Origin: Mycolicibacterium pulveris
GTDB lineage: Bacteria; Actinomycetota; Actinomycetes; Mycobacteriales; Mycobacteriaceae
Length of the DNA: 64,000 bases
NCBI RefSeq assembly: GCF_010725725.1
Contig: NZ_AP022599.1
Coordinates: 3,038,001 to 3,102,000 of the forward strand
Direction of reading: 5' to 3'
The first letter of the stretch is position 1; the number at the start of each line of letters is the position of its first letter. The notes beneath the pieces are model-generated. The model made no database searches and was not told the DNA's origin. It worked only from the letters and a program-made list of their open reading frames with translations. The position numbers and the translations under genes are program-made. Shown piece after piece: positions 36,346 to 46,090 of the stretch.

Positions 36346-37016
36346 GCGCGCGTGTGGGCGTCATCACATTCCCCGGCACGCTCGACGACGTCGACGCCGC
36401 GCGGGCGGTGCGGCTCGCAGGCGGTGAGGCGGTGAGCCTCTGGCACGCCGACACCGATCTCAAGAACGTCGACGCCGTCGTGGTTCCCGGTGGGTTCTCC
36501 TACGGTGACTATCTGCGCGCGGGCGCCATCGCGAAGTTCGCGCCGGTGATGGGTGAGGTGATCACCGCGGCGGAGCGCGGTATGCCAGTGTTGGGGATTT
36601 GCAACGGGTTTCAGGTCCTCTGTGAGGCGGGCCTGCTGCCTGGCGCGCTGACCCGAAACGCGGGTCTGCATTTCGTTTGCCGTGATTTGTGGCTGCAGGT
36701 GGTGTCGAACTCGACGGCGTGGACGTCGCGCTACGAGCGCGGGGCCGACATCCTGGTTCCGCTGAAGTCGGGCGAGGGTCGCTATGTGGCCAGCGAGAAG
36801 GTGCTCGATGAGCTCGAGGCCGAGGACCGCGTGGTGTTTCGCTACCGCGACAACCCCAACGGCTCGCAGCGCGACATCGCGGGGATCTGCTCGGCCAACC
36901 GGCGGGTGGTCGGGTTGATGCCGCACCCCGAGCACGCCACCGAACCGTTGACCGGCCCGTCAGACGACGGGCTTGGCATCTTCTACTCCGCGCTGGACGC
37001 GGTGCTGGCCGCCTGA
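36342..37016 (+). CDS. purQ: FGAM synthase glutaminase subunit PurQ
   Basis: A 224-residue class I glutamine amidotransferase that supplies ammonia to PurL for FGAR to FGAM. Nucleophile Cys in [11 protein letters not shown], and catalytic His/Glu in [10 protein letters not shown]-terminus [20 protein letters not shown]. Coupled to purS by ATGA. A 12-bp-arm hairpin follows its stop. Confidence 0.97.
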   Translation: MSARVGVITFPGTLDDVDAARAVRLAGGEAVSLWHADTDLKNVDAVVVPGGFSYGDYLRAGAIAKFAPVMGEVITAAERGMPVLGICNGFQVLCEAGLLPGALTRNAGLHFVCRDLWLQVVSNSTAWTSRYERGADILVPLKSGEGRYVASEKVLDELEAEDRVVFRYRDNPNGSQRDIAGICSANRRVVGLMPHPEHATEPLTGPSDDGLGIFYSALDAVLAA

Positions 37017-37025
37017 CCCCGGCGC

Positions 37026-37085
37026 GCGAGCGTGCGTAAACTCGCACTTTTTGTCGGCGTGTCGCCCTCTGACACGCACGCTCGC
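37026..37085. terminator. bidirectional hairpin GCGAGCGTGCGT type
   Basis: Perfect 12-bp arms GCGAGCGTGCGT (37026-37037) and ACGCACGCTCGC (37074-37085) with a 36-nt loop, between convergent purQ and encapsulin. Related in style to, but different in sequence from, the GCGAGCAG family. Confidence 0.7.
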
Positions 37086-37099
37086 GGCGAATAGGGAGG

Positions 37100-37903
37100 T
37101 CAGTCGGCGCTCAGGGCGACCGAGGCCTCCGAGGTGTAGCACAGGAACGTCAGCGTCTCCTCGAGGTAGAGCTGCACGGTCCCGGCGTCGTGCGACAGAT
37201 ACCCGATCGACACGTCGGTGCCGATCTGCAGGTCGAAATCGCCCCCGCGCGTGGACAGCACGAACGCGCCGTCGATGGCGGGCGCCCAGATGATGTCGCC
37301 GCCGCCGATCAGCCGGTTGAGGTGCTCGCGGATCGGATAGCCGTGTTCGGTGGTCTCGCTGACCTTGGTGTAGGCCTCTGCCGACAGCAGCACCGAATAC
37401 GGCCCCCCGACGCCGGCCAACCGCAGCTCCGAGAGGGCCTGGGCGATGACGTCGGCGAAGTCGCGGGGATCGTCGGGCAGCGCGAGCGCCGGGTTGGAGC
37501 TGCACCTGCGGATGCCCTCGATGGACGCGGCCTCGTAACCCTCGAAGATCGCCCGGTCCTCGACGAACGCCAGCTTCTGGGCGGCCTCCTTGACCGGATC
37601 CCAGTCGGAGTCCTGCGAGCCGCGCTCGACGTCGTCGATCGCCGACCGCGTCACCGTGAACGGCACCCGCAGCCGCACCAGCGGCTGGCTCTCACGCAAG
37701 TGGGCCACCACACCCTCCCCGGGCGGCGCCACGTCGCGCAGATGCCCGGTGCTGACCGCGGCCACCACGGGGCCGCCCGGCTCGCTGACGTCGACGACGC
37801 GCCGTCCGGCGATGTGCCGGCGGAACGTCCGGCTTGCCTCCAGTTCGATTTCGGCCCAGGCCAACTCGGTGATCGGAGCGAGGTCGCGATACAGGTTGTT
37901 CAT
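37100..37903 (-). CDS. enc: encapsulin nanocompartment shell protein (CFP29)
   Basis: A 267-residue HK97-fold shell protein equivalent to Rv0798c. It shows [20 protein letters not shown] at the N-terminus (cargo-docking face), TFRRHIAGRRVVDVSEPGGP, and YLEETLTFLCYTSEASVAL at the end. Copies assemble into a hollow shell that encloses tagged cargo. Start overlaps the DyP stop by ATGA, so shell and cargo are cotranscribed and coupled. Two residues longer than CFP29 (265 aa) as I recall. Confidence 0.96.
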   Translation of the reverse strand: MNNLYRDLAPITELAWAEIELEASRTFRRHIAGRRVVDVSEPGGPVVAAVSTGHLRDVAPPGEGVVAHLRESQPLVRLRVPFTVTRSAIDDVERGSQDSDWDPVKEAAQKLAFVEDRAIFEGYEAASIEGIRRCSSNPALALPDDPRDFADVIAQALSELRLAGVGGPYSVLLSAEAYTKVSETTEHGYPIREHLNRLIGGGDIIWAPAIDGAFVLSTRGGDFDLQIGTDVSIGYLSHDAGTVQLYLEETLTFLCYTSEASVALSAD

Positions 37904-38931
37904 GGGGTTCCTTTCAGGCTGCCGATGCCTAGTGAGCCGTCATAGTCGACCGGGCTTACCACCTCAGGAGGCGGGGCCTCCTCGGTCGCCGGTGAATCCG
38001 GAAGCGGCGGTGGGTCGTTGAGGAAATCGACGATCGGGGTGAAGAACAGCGTGCCGGTGACCGCGGTGGAGAAGTCCAGGATGCGGTCGGTGTTGCCCGG
38101 TGGATCGCCGAGAAACATGTTCTCCAGCATCCGCTCGGTGACCTCGGGCGTGCGGGAGTAACCGATGAAATAGGTGCCGAACTCGCCCTTGCCGACCTCG
38201 CCGAACGGCATGTTGTGCCGCACGATCTTGAGCTCGTTGCCCTCGTCGTCCTCGACGACGTTCAGGGCCACATGGGAATTCGCGGGCTTCATCGCGTCGC
38301 TGAGCTCGATGTCGTCCTGTTTGGTGCGGCCGATGACCCGTTCCTGCTCGGACGTGGGCAGCGCGTTCCAGGCTTCCATGTCGTGCACGTACTTCTGCAC
38401 ATGCACATAGCAGCCGCCCGCGAAATCGGGGTCCTCGTCACCGATCTGCGTTGCGCTGCGGGCCAGCGGGCCGTCGGGGTTCTCGGTGCCGTCGACGAAC
38501 CCCAGCAGGTCGCGGTTGTCGAAAAACCGGAAACCGTGCACTTCGTCGACGACATGCAGCGCACCGTCGGCCGCGTCGATGAGCCGGCTCGCCAACTCGA
38601 AGCACACATCCATCGACTCGGCCCTGATGTGAAACAACAGGTCTCCGGGGGTGGACGGGGCGCGGTGGCGGGGGCCGTCGAGCTCTTTGAACGGATGCAG
38701 TTCGGCGGGCCTGGGACCGGAGAACAGCCGGTCCCAGGCGTCGGAGCCGATCGACGTCACCACCGACAGGTTCTTGGTCGGGTCGCGAAATCCGATCGCG
38801 CGCACCAGACCCGAGATGTCGGGCAGCGCGTCGTGCACCGATTGCTCGCCACCTTCCTCGATGGTCGCCACCAGAAAAATGGCCGCGGGTGTCAGCGGCG
38901 CCAGTACGGGTTGCGGTAGGGGATCGGGCAC
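37900..38931 (-). CDS. DyP-type peroxidase, encapsulin cargo
   Basis: A 343-residue DyP without a signal peptide, equivalent to Rv0799c. GFVDGTENP is the GxxDG motif with catalytic Asp; NSHVALNVV holds the proximal His. The last residues, [13 protein letters not shown], follow an acidic/Pro linker and are the classic cargo-loading peptide that binds the inner face of encapsulin. GTG 38931 is 7 nt after TAAGGT (minus strand, 38939-38944), giving a leaderless bicistronic mRNA with the shell gene. Role: peroxide-dependent oxidation inside the compartment. Confidence 0.95.
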   Translation of the reverse strand: MPDPLPQPVLAPLTPAAIFLVATIEEGGEQSVHDALPDISGLVRAIGFRDPTKNLSVVTSIGSDAWDRLFSGPRPAELHPFKELDGPRHRAPSTPGDLLFHIRAESMDVCFELASRLIDAADGALHVVDEVHGFRFFDNRDLLGFVDGTENPDGPLARSATQIGDEDPDFAGGCYVHVQKYVHDMEAWNALPTSEQERVIGRTKQDDIELSDAMKPANSHVALNVVEDDEGNELKIVRHNMPFGEVGKGEFGTYFIGYSRTPEVTERMLENMFLGDPPGNTDRILDFSTAVTGTLFFTPIVDFLNDPPPLPDSPATEEAPPPEVVSPVDYDGSLGIGSLKGTP

Positions 38932-38938
38932 GTGTTTG

Positions 38939-38944
38939 ACCTTA
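38939..38944 (-). promoter_or_regulatory. -10 box of leaderless DyP-encapsulin operon
   Basis: Minus strand TAAGGT, 7 nt, GTG 38931. It lies in a 43-bp divergent gap with the M18 aminopeptidase. Confidence 0.5.
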
Positions 38945-38974
38945 ACGTGGTCGCGTCGGCAAAGATGGATAACT

Positions 38975-40237
38975 ATGTCTGCAAGTCCGCAGGGCCTGTG
39001 CGAGTTCATCGACGCGTCACCGTCGCCGTACCACGTCTGCGCGACGGTGGCCGAGCGGTTGCGCGCGGCGGGGTTTCGCGAACTCTCCGAAGAGGACGCC
39101 TGGCCGACCGAGGGGCGCTTCTTCAGCGTGCGGGCCGGCTCGTTGATCGCGTGGCAGACCGGCGCGCCCGGGCTGCCGTTCCGCATCGTCGGCGCCCACA
39201 CCGACAGCCCCAACCTGCGCGTCAAACAGCACCCCGACCGGGTCGTCGCCGGTTGGCGGGTGGTCGCGCTGCAACCCTACGGCGGGGCGTGGCTGAACTC
39301 CTGGCTGGACCGCGACCTTGGCATCAGCGGCCGGCTGTCGGTGTACGAGGGGGACCGGCTGGTGCACTCGCTGGTCCGGATCGACGAGCCGATCCTGCGG
39401 GTGCCGCAGTTGGCCATCCACCTGGCCGAAGACCGCAAGGCCGTCGCGCTGGACCCGCAGCGGCACGTCAACGCGGTCTGGGGGGTGGGCGGCGAGACGC
39501 GGTCGTTTCTGGGCTACGTCGCGCAGCGCGCCGGCATCGACCCGGCCGACGTGCTCGGCGCGGACCTGATGACCCACGATCTGACGCCGGCACGGCTGAT
39601 CGGGGCCGACGGCGAGCTGCTCAGTGCGCCGCGGCTGGACAACCAGGCCTCCTGCTACGCCGGGCTCGAGGCGTTTCTGGCGGCTGCGGAGTCGGGGTCG
39701 CGCGGGTATCTGCCGGTGCTGGTGTTGTTCGACCACGAGGAGGTCGGCTCGCAGTCCGCGCACGGTGCCCAGTCCGATCTGCTGCTCACCGTGCTGGAGC
39801 GCATCACGCTCAGCGAGGGCGGCGGACGCGAGGAGTTCCTGCGGCGGCTGCCGGGCTCGATGGTGGCCTCCGGCGACATGGCCCACGCCACCCACCCCAA
39901 CTACCCCGAACGCCACGAACCCGGCCACCTCATCGAGGTCAACGCCGGGCCGGTGCTCAAGGTGCAGCCGAACCTGCGCTACGCCACCGACGGACGCACG
40001 GCCGCGGCGTTCGCGCTGGCCTGCGCGCAGGCCGGGGTGCCGCTGCAGCGGTACGAACACCGCGCGGATCTGCCGTGCGGATCGACGATCGGGCCGATGA
40101 CCTCGGCGCGCACCGGCATCCCGACCGTCGACGTGGGCGCGCCCCAGCTGGCCATGCATTCGGCGCGCGAGGTGATGGGCGCCGGGGACGTCGCGGCCTA
40201 CTCCGCGGCGCTGCAGGCGTTTCTGGCGCCGGCCTGA
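38975..40237 (+). CDS. pepC: M18 family aminopeptidase
   Basis: A 420-residue zinc aminopeptidase equivalent to Rv0800 (aspartyl aminopeptidase-like). Metal-binding and catalytic motifs: [13 protein letters not shown] (His, Asp), [15 protein letters not shown] (Glu-Glu), [20 protein letters not shown], and [12 protein letters not shown] (His) near the end. Intracellular, about a dozen subunits in the family, removes N-terminal residues from peptides. ATG 38975; the stop lies in a short hairpin shared with the convergent gene. Confidence 0.93.
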   Translation: MSASPQGLCEFIDASPSPYHVCATVAERLRAAGFRELSEEDAWPTEGRFFSVRAGSLIAWQTGAPGLPFRIVGAHTDSPNLRVKQHPDRVVAGWRVVALQPYGGAWLNSWLDRDLGISGRLSVYEGDRLVHSLVRIDEPILRVPQLAIHLAEDRKAVALDPQRHVNAVWGVGGETRSFLGYVAQRAGIDPADVLGADLMTHDLTPARLIGADGELLSAPRLDNQASCYAGLEAFLAAAESGSRGYLPVLVLFDHEEVGSQSAHGAQSDLLLTVLERITLSEGGGREEFLRRLPGSMVASGDMAHATHPNYPERHEPGHLIEVNAGPVLKVQPNLRYATDGRTAAAFALACAQAGVPLQRYEHRADLPCGSTIGPMTSARTGIPTVDVGAPQLAMHSAREVMGAGDVAAYSAALQAFLAPA

Positions 40238-40250
40238 TTCCGGCTCAGGC
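40232..40250. terminator. stop-codon hairpin between pepC and NTF2-like gene
   Basis: GCCTGA (40232-40237) and TCAGGC (40245-40250) with a 7-nt loop. The TGA of pepC and the TGA (read as TCA) of the opposite gene are both inside the arms. Confidence 0.5.
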
Positions 40251-40634
40251 GGCGTCGACCTCGTCGTAGCGGATCACGTTTTCCACCACGACGCCGTCGC
40301 GGGTGCGGACCCGGTCCAGCCCCCGGATCACGAACCGGCCGTCGGGCCCGGTGCCCTGGCCGGTGTAGTGCAGGAACACCAGCTGTTCGCCGGCGGCGCT
40401 GCCCGGCACGGTCGCGCTGTCGACCAGCTGCAGCCGCAGATCGGGAATGGTGGCCACGAGCTCGGTGATCTTGCCGACGTAGGCCTCCCGCCCGCGCACC
40501 GGTGTCGGGTCGCCCTGCCAGTACCCGACGACGTCGTCGGCGAGGATGTCCTGGATCAGCGACGGGTCCGGTGCGGCCCAGAAGGCCGCCCAGATGTCGG
40601 CGCTGAACTTCGGTGGAGTGTGGGTAGCTGTCAT
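40245..40634 (-). CDS. SnoaL/NTF2-like protein
   Basis: A 129-residue NTF2-like domain: FSADIWAAFWAAPDPSLIQD (helices), ILADDVVGYWQGDPTPVRGR, YVGKITELVATIPDLRLQLV, then beta strands GEQLVFLHYTGQGTG and FVIRGLDRVR. The order matches SnoaL-like cyclases and small-molecule binders rather than peptidyl enzymes. ATG 40634 at the edge of a divergent promoter with an ATTACC/GGTAAT dyad. Function unknown. Confidence 0.75.
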   Translation of the reverse strand: MTATHTPPKFSADIWAAFWAAPDPSLIQDILADDVVGYWQGDPTPVRGREAYVGKITELVATIPDLRLQLVDSATVPGSAAGEQLVFLHYTGQGTGPDGRFVIRGLDRVRTRDGVVVENVIRYDEVDAA

Positions 40635-40668
40635 GGCATCAGCCTGCGGGCCCGCCGGGGTCGTTTCA

Positions 40669-40685
40669 ATTACCCGGCAGGTAAT
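40669..40685. promoter_or_regulatory. dyad ATTACC-N5-GGTAAT
   Basis: A perfect 6-bp inverted repeat with 5-bp spacer in the divergent gap of the NTF2-like and VOC genes, ending 4 nt before the VOC -10 (TAGGGT, 40689-40694). Candidate operator; no regulator gene adjoins it. Confidence 0.45.
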
Positions 40686-40701
40686 CCGTAGGGTTTCGCG
40701 T

Positions 40702-41052
40702 ATGGCTCTCAACGTGGAGATGGTCACGCTGGACTGCGACGATCCCGACGAGCTGGCCCGGTGGTGGGCGCAGGCGGTGCAGGGCGAAGTAACGGCCTTC
40801 GCGCCAGGGGAATTCGTGACGGTCACCCGCGCGGGCGCGCCGACGCTGGGCTTTCAGCGGGTGCCCGATCCGACGCCGGGCAAGAACAAGATGCACCTCG
40901 ACTTGACCGCGGACGACGTGGAGGCGGAGGTGAAGCGGCTGGTCGGGTTGGGTGCCCGCGAAACCGGCAGGCACAGCTTCGGTGCGGACTTCAGCTGGGT
41001 GGTGCTCGCCGATCCCGCGGGCAACGCGTTCTGTATCGGTGCGACAGGCTGA
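40702..41052 (+). CDS. VOC/glyoxalase-fold protein (Rv0801 type)
   Basis: A 116-residue single VOC domain: VEMVTLDCDDPDELARWWAQ at the start, then LGFQRVPDPTPGKNKMHLDL and the closing FSWVVLADPAGNAFCIG, with His and Asp/Glu as possible metal ligands (MHLDL, and Asp of LADPAGN). Family roles range from glyoxalase to antibiotic binding. ATG is 7 nt after TAGGGT, so leaderless. Stop lies in an 8-bp-arm hairpin. Confidence 0.85.
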   Translation: MALNVEMVTLDCDDPDELARWWAQAVQGEVTAFAPGEFVTVTRAGAPTLGFQRVPDPTPGKNKMHLDLTADDVEAEVKRLVGLGARETGRHSFGADFSWVVLADPAGNAFCIGATG

Positions 41053-41064
41053 CCCAGGTCAGCC
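41047..41064. terminator. stop-codon hairpin between VOC and 76-aa genes
   Basis: GGCTGACC (41047-41054) and GGTCAGCC (41057-41064) are perfect arms around CA; the stops of both convergent genes (41050-41052 and 41059-41061) are in the arms. Confidence 0.55.
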
Positions 41065-41289
41065 GAGCCGCTGCGCGAGCAGTTCCTTGGCCATCTCGGC
41101 GCCCTTGCGGCTGTCGGCTTGAGCCTTCAAGAACAGCTCCACCACCGCGTTGTCGCCGTCACGCTTGGCGTCTTCGATGAACGTCTCCATCTTCAGCGCG
41201 TTGCTGAGGCACTGCTCGGTGAACCAGATGAGGTTGTAATCCTTGTCTTTGGTGCCGGTCACGTGGCCGGACTCCGACATCGTGGTCAT
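41059..41289 (-). CDS. small helical conserved protein, 76 aa
   Basis: A 76-residue acidic, all-helical protein. The recognisable core is DYNLIWFTEQCLSNALKMET, then FLKAQADSRKGAEMAKELLA, which reads as two amphipathic helices of a small four-helix or ferritin-like bundle. No Cys pair or metal ExxH motif is complete. ATG 41289 has GGAAGG 6 nt upstream. It lies divergently next to purL. I recognise it as a conserved actinobacterial small protein but know no function. Confidence 0.75.
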   Translation of the reverse strand: MTTMSESGHVTGTKDKDYNLIWFTEQCLSNALKMETFIEDAKRDGDNAVVELFLKAQADSRKGAEMAKELLAQRLG

Positions 41290-41384
41290 GTGTCACCTTC
41301 CTTTCTTTTGCGTGACGTAGTGGGGGCTACCCGCCGAGCCCGCGCGGAAACACATGTCGGAAGGCTGCCGGTGGCGCCCCAAAC

Positions 41385-41390
41385 TAGACT
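41385..41390 (+). promoter_or_regulatory. -10 box of leaderless purL
   Basis: TAGACT, 6 nt, then GTG 41397. Confidence 0.55.
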
Positions 41391-41396
41391 GGTGGC

Positions 41397-43691
41397 GTGA
41401 CGTCCGGGCTCTCTTCTGAGGTCGACACCGTCGACCACGCCGCCGCCACCCCAGAACACCCGCAGCCGTTCCGCGAACTCGGCCTCAAAGACGACGAATA
41501 TCAGCGGATCCGCGAGATTTTGGGCCGTCGGCCGACCGACGCCGAGCTGGCGATGTACTCGGTGATGTGGAGCGAACACTGCTCCTACAAGTCCTCCAAG
41601 GTGCACCTGCGCTACTTCGGCGAGACCACCACCGAGGAGATGCGCGCGTCGATGCTGGCCGGTATCGGTGAGAACGCAGGCGTGGTGGACATCGGCGACG
41701 GCTGGGCGGCCACCTTCAAGGTCGAATCGCACAACCACCCGTCCTACATCGAGCCGTACCAGGGTGCGGCCACCGGCGTCGGCGGCATCGTCCGCGACAT
41801 CATGGCGATGGGCGCGCGACCGGTCGCGGTGATGGACCAGCTCCGGTTCGGCCCTGCTGACGCGCCCGACACCCGCCGCGTGCTGGACGGCGTCGTGCGC
41901 GGCATCGGGGGGTACGGAAATTCGCTGGGCCTGCCCAACATCGGCGGCGAAACGGTGTTCGACGCCTCCTATGCCGGCAACCCGTTGGTCAACGCGCTGT
42001 GCGTCGGGGTGCTGCGCAAGGAGGACCTGCACCTGGCGTTCGCCTCGGGTACGGGCAACAAGATCATCCTGTTCGGCGCGCGCACCGGCCTCGACGGTAT
42101 CGGCGGCGTGTCGGTGCTGGCCTCCGAGACCTTCGGCGGCGACGAGAGCGGGCCCGGCCGCAAGAAGCTGCCGAGCGTGCAGGTGGGCGACCCGTTCATG
42201 GAGAAGGTGCTCATCGAGTGCTGCCTGGAGCTGTACGCCAACGACCTGGTGGTCGGCATCCAGGACCTCGGTGGCGCCGGATTGTCCTGTGCCACTTCTG
42301 AGCTCGCGTCGGCCGGCGACGGCGGGATGACGATCGAGTTGGAAAAGGTGCCGCTGCGCACCCCCAACATGACCCCGGCGGAGATCCTGTCCAGCGAGTC
42401 GCAGGAACGCATGTGCGCTGTCGTGGCGCCGGAGAACGTGGAGAAGTTCCTCGAGGTCTGCCGCAAATGGGACGTGCTGGCCACCGTCATCGGCGAGGTG
42501 ACCGAGGGGGACCGGCTCAAGATCACCTGGCACGGTCACACCGTCGTCGACGTGCCCCCGCGCACGGTGGCGCACCAGGGCCCGGTCTACGAGCGCCCGG
42601 TACAGCGCCCCGACACCCAGGACGCGTTGAACGCCGACACCACCGCGAAGCTGCCGCGCCCGGCCACGGGCGAGGAGCTGAAGGCGACTTTGCTTGCGGT
42701 GCTGGGCAGTCCGCATCTGTGCAGCCGCGCGTTCATCACCGAGCAGTACGACCGCTATGTGCGGGGCAACACCGTGCTCGCCGAGAACGCCGACGGCGGT
42801 GTGTTGCGCGTCGACGAGGCGACCGGTCGCGGCATCGCGGTGTCGACCGACGCGTCGGGCCGCTACACCGCGCTCGACCCTTACACCGGCGCGCAGCTGG
42901 CGCTGGCCGAGGCCTACCGCAACGTCGCCGTCACCGGCGCCACCCCGGTGGCGGTGACCAACTGCCTCAACTTCGGTTCGCCGGAAGATCCCGGGGTGAT
43001 GTGGCAGTTCAGCGAGGCGGTGCGCGGCCTGGCCGACGGCTGTGTCGCGCTTGGTATTCCGGTCACCGGCGGCAACGTCAGCTTCTACAACCAGACCGGG
43101 TCGACGGCGATCCTGCCGACGCCGGTGGTCGGCGTGCTCGGCGTGATCGATGACGTCCAGCGCCGGATCCCGACCGGCTTCGGCGCCGAGCCCGGTGAAA
43201 CGCTGATCCTGCTCGGCGACACCCACGACGAGTTCGACGGCTCGATCTGGGCGCAGGTCACCGCCGACCACCTCGGCGGGGTGCCGCCGCGCGTGGATCT
43301 GGAGCGCGAGAAGCTGCTCGCCGAGGTGCTCGCCGCCGCATCACGCGACGGGTTGGTGTCGGCGGCCCACGACCTGTCCGAAGGCGGCTTGATCCAGGCC
43401 GTGGTCGAGTCGGCGCTGGCCGGGGAAACCGGTTGCCGCATCGTACTTCCCGAGGGTGCCGATCCTTTCGTCACGCTGTTCTCCGAGTCGGCGGGGCGGG
43501 TGCTCGTCGCGGTACCGCGCACCGAGGAGAGCCGGTTCCGGGCGATGTGTGAGGCGCGCGGGTTGCCCGCGACCCGGATCGGGGTCGTGGACCAGGGCAG
43601 CCAAGACGTTCAGGTGCAGGGCCTGTTCACGGTCAGCCTGGAGGACCTGCGGAGCACGTCGGAAAGTGTGCTTCCCAGGTTGTTCGGGTGA
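41397..43691 (+). CDS. purL: FGAM synthase catalytic subunit PurL
   Basis: A 764-residue small-type PurL that converts FGAR to FGAM with ammonia from PurQ and bridging PurS. It shows [34 protein letters not shown] (catalytic His), [16 protein letters not shown], and in the second half [16 protein letters not shown] and [13 protein letters not shown]. The N-terminal PurS-like and C-terminal glutaminase domains of large PurL are absent, as expected. GTG is 6 nt after TAGACT (leaderless). Overlaps a membrane hydrolase gene by GTGA. Confidence 0.97.
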   Translation: MTSGLSSEVDTVDHAAATPEHPQPFRELGLKDDEYQRIREILGRRPTDAELAMYSVMWSEHCSYKSSKVHLRYFGETTTEEMRASMLAGIGENAGVVDIGDGWAATFKVESHNHPSYIEPYQGAATGVGGIVRDIMAMGARPVAVMDQLRFGPADAPDTRRVLDGVVRGIGGYGNSLGLPNIGGETVFDASYAGNPLVNALCVGVLRKEDLHLAFASGTGNKIILFGARTGLDGIGGVSVLASETFGGDESGPGRKKLPSVQVGDPFMEKVLIECCLELYANDLVVGIQDLGGAGLSCATSELASAGDGGMTIELEKVPLRTPNMTPAEILSSESQERMCAVVAPENVEKFLEVCRKWDVLATVIGEVTEGDRLKITWHGHTVVDVPPRTVAHQGPVYERPVQRPDTQDALNADTTAKLPRPATGEELKATLLAVLGSPHLCSRAFITEQYDRYVRGNTVLAENADGGVLRVDEATGRGIAVSTDASGRYTALDPYTGAQLALAEAYRNVAVTGATPVAVTNCLNFGSPEDPGVMWQFSEAVRGLADGCVALGIPVTGGNVSFYNQTGSTAILPTPVVGVLGVIDDVQRRIPTGFGAEPGETLILLGDTHDEFDGSIWAQVTADHLGGVPPRVDLEREKLLAEVLAAASRDGLVSAAHDLSEGGLIQAVVESALAGETGCRIVLPEGADPFVTLFSESAGRVLVAVPRTEESRFRAMCEARGLPATRIGVVDQGSQDVQVQGLFTVSLEDLRSTSESVLPRLFG

Positions 43692-45418
43692 CACAGCGCA
43701 CCGATCGCGAACGACATCCGCTGTACATCTGGGCTTGGCGCCTGATTCGGCTCGACTTCGTCGGCATCGCGTTCGGCGCGCTGTTCTTCTGCCTGTCGCT
43801 GACCCCGTCGTTGCTGCCGCGCGACTGGCTGTTTCAGGGGCTGACCGGTGGTCTCAACGCCGCGATCGGCTACGGCATCGGGGTGTTCGTCGGAAGCATG
43901 GTGCGCCGCTTCGTGTTACGGGGCCGGTCGTGGTGGCCGCCGCCGAAGCGGGTGCTGTGGGTGCTCAAGACCGTGGTCGTCGTCGGGTCGGCGGGGGCCT
44001 GCCTGCTGATGCTGATTCCCGCGGCGGCCTGGCAGCGACAGATTTCGGCGGTCATGGGCATCGAGGGACCCGAGACACCGGCCTATCTGCGCACGCTGAC
44101 CGCGGCGGTCCTCGCCAGCGCCGCGCTGGTGGCCGCGTCCCGCGTGGTGCTCGACGTGATCAAGACCATGGCGCGGTTCTTCATCCGGCGCTGGCGCCTC
44201 AACGACGAAGTGGCCCTGTTCATCGGGACGGCGATCGTCGTCGTGCTGGTCATCCTGCTGGTCAACGGCGTGCTCATCCGCGGCTTCCTGGCCGGCGCCA
44301 ACCGGGTGTTCCAGCCGCAGAACACCACCACCCGAGCGGGCATCACCCAGCCGCTGGAACCCGAAAGATCAGGCAGCCCGGAGTCTTTCGCCGCGTGGGA
44401 CACGTTGGGGTATCAGGGCCGCAACTTCGTCGGCACCGGCCCGGACGTCGACGAGTTGACGCGGCTCAACGGCGCCCCGGCCCAGGTGCCGATCCGCGTC
44501 TACGTCGGCCTGCAGACCGCCGACACCGACGAGCAGCGGATAGCCGTGCTGATGAGCGAACTCGAACGCACCGGCGCGTTCGACCGCGAAGTGCTGGTGA
44601 TCATCCCCACCACCGGCACGGGGTGGGTCAACCCCATCTCCGCACGCGCGGTGGAGATGATGTACAACGGCGACACCGCGCTGGTCGCGTCGCAGTATTC
44701 CTTTCTGCCGAGCTGGATCTCGTTTCTCGGTGACCAGGAAAAGTCGATGAAATCCGGGCGCATGATGATCGACGCCGTGCACAAGCGGTGGGCGCAGCTG
44801 CCGCCGGACCGGCGACCGAAACTCATGCTGTACGGCGAAAGCCTCGGCTCGATGGCCGGTCAGGGCGCGTTCGGCTGGCTGCCCGACATCTCGCGGATGG
44901 GTTTCTCCTCGGTGCTGTGGGTGGGCCCGCCGAACGCCAGCCCGCTGTGGAAGGCGTTGATCGCAGGGCGCGACCCCGGCACACCCGAGGTGCAGCCGCG
45001 CTACGACAACGGCCGCACGGTGCGGTTCTCGCAGGCCATCGACACCGCCCAGATCGCCAAGGTCACCGAGGAGCCGTGGGAGGGCACCAGGGTGCTGTTC
45101 TTGCAGCATCCTTCCGATCCGATCGTGTGGTGGTCCGAGGATCTGTTGTTCACCCGGCCCGACTGGCTCAAGGAGCCGCCGGGGCTCGACCGCAGCCCGT
45201 CGATGCGGTGGTACCCGATCGTGACGTTCTGGCAGGTCGCCGCGGATATGACCAACGCGAGCTCGGTGCCGGACGGGCACGGCCACAACTACGGCGAGTA
45301 CATCCTCGACGGCTGGGTGGCTGTCGCCCCGCCCGAGGGCTGGACACCCGAGGACACCGAACGACTCCGCGTCGCGATGCGCAAGGCCATCGCGGCGGCA
45401 GAGGACCTCGTGAAGTGA
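43688..45418 (+). CDS. membrane-anchored alpha/beta hydrolase (Abhydrolase_9 type)
   Basis: A 576-residue protein. The N-terminal 210 residues hold four or five membrane segments ([91 protein letters not shown]). The C-terminal domain has the nucleophile in [17 protein letters not shown] (G-x-S-x-G) and the end [13 protein letters not shown] as a likely His. Coupled to purL by GTGA and to the CAAX-like protease gene by GTGA. Substrate unknown; perhaps a lipid or peptidoglycan precursor ester. Confidence 0.85.
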   Translation: MTQRTDRERHPLYIWAWRLIRLDFVGIAFGALFFCLSLTPSLLPRDWLFQGLTGGLNAAIGYGIGVFVGSMVRRFVLRGRSWWPPPKRVLWVLKTVVVVGSAGACLLMLIPAAAWQRQISAVMGIEGPETPAYLRTLTAAVLASAALVAASRVVLDVIKTMARFFIRRWRLNDEVALFIGTAIVVVLVILLVNGVLIRGFLAGANRVFQPQNTTTRAGITQPLEPERSGSPESFAAWDTLGYQGRNFVGTGPDVDELTRLNGAPAQVPIRVYVGLQTADTDEQRIAVLMSELERTGAFDREVLVIIPTTGTGWVNPISARAVEMMYNGDTALVASQYSFLPSWISFLGDQEKSMKSGRMMIDAVHKRWAQLPPDRRPKLMLYGESLGSMAGQGAFGWLPDISRMGFSSVLWVGPPNASPLWKALIAGRDPGTPEVQPRYDNGRTVRFSQAIDTAQIAKVTEEPWEGTRVLFLQHPSDPIVWWSEDLLFTRPDWLKEPPGLDRSPSMRWYPIVTFWQVAADMTNASSVPDGHGHNYGEYILDGWVAVAPPEGWTPEDTERLRVAMRKAIAAAEDLVK

Positions 45419-46053
45419 GTGCCGGCAAGCGTGCCGCGGCGCTGGGCCTGGCGGCCGGGCTGGTCGGGTGGGGTCTGGTGGTGCCCCGGTTCCCGTCGCG
45501 CTGGCATCCCGTGCCGCACACCGTCGTCGCGACGACGCTCGCAATGCTCAGCGGGGCCCCGCTGGGACTGAAGCCGCCGCAACTGTGGTCGGGGCTGCGG
45601 CTCGGGGCGGCCACGGCCGCTTCGGTGTCCGCCGGCGTCGCCGCCACGACCGCGTTGCCGCGGGCGCGTACGGAACTCAGCGGCCGTGCCCTGCCCGACG
45701 GGGTGCTGCGCTGGCTGCTGGTCGGGATACCGCTGGGCACGGTGTGGTCGGAGGAGGCGGCCTATCGCGGCGCGCTCGGCACCGTTGCCGCCGAGGCGTT
45801 TGGGCCGGGCGGCGGGAGGCTGCTTCAGTCGGCGGCGTTCGGGCTGTCCCACATCGCTGACGCGCGCGGCACCAGCATGCCCGTGCTGCCCACCGTGCTG
45901 ATCACCGGCGCGGCCGGCTGGCTGTTCGGGTGGCTGCACGACCGCGCGGGCAGCCTGCTCGCGCCGATGCTCGCGCATCTGGCTATCAACGAAGCCGGCG
46001 CGGTGGCGGCCCTATGGGCGCGAGCAGACGCCAACACCCCCAAAAGCGGGTGA
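45415..46053 (+). CDS. CPBP-family intramembrane metalloprotease (Rv0804 type)
   Basis: A 212-residue membrane protein with about six hydrophobic segments. The CPBP (CAAX protease and bacteriocin-processing) motifs are visible: GTVWSEEAAYRGALG (EExxxR), FGLSHIAD (FxxxH) and LLAPMLAHLAINEAG (HxxxN/D). Coupled to the preceding hydrolase by GTGA. Its last ten codons and stop lie within the left arm and loop of an intergenic hairpin of the GCGAGCAG family (46020-46079), so the C-terminal ADANTPKSG is repeat-derived. Confidence 0.85.
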   Translation: MSAGKRAAALGLAAGLVGWGLVVPRFPSRWHPVPHTVVATTLAMLSGAPLGLKPPQLWSGLRLGAATAASVSAGVAATTALPRARTELSGRALPDGVLRWLLVGIPLGTVWSEEAAYRGALGTVAAEAFGPGGGRLLQSAAFGLSHIADARGTSMPVLPTVLITGAAGWLFGWLHDRAGSLLAPMLAHLAINEAGAVAALWARADANTPKSG

Positions 46054-46079
46054 AAAAGGGGGTTTTCACGTCTGGTCGC
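46020..46079. terminator. bidirectional long hairpin (TRIT-like), copy 3, partly coding
   Basis: Arms at 46020-46041 (starting GCGAGCAGACG) and 46058-46079 (ending CGTCTGGTCGC, one mismatch) enclose a loop holding the CPBP gene stop (46051-46053). It separates this gene from the convergent MCE gene. Confidence 0.72.
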
Positions 46080-46090
46080 CGGAATAACCG

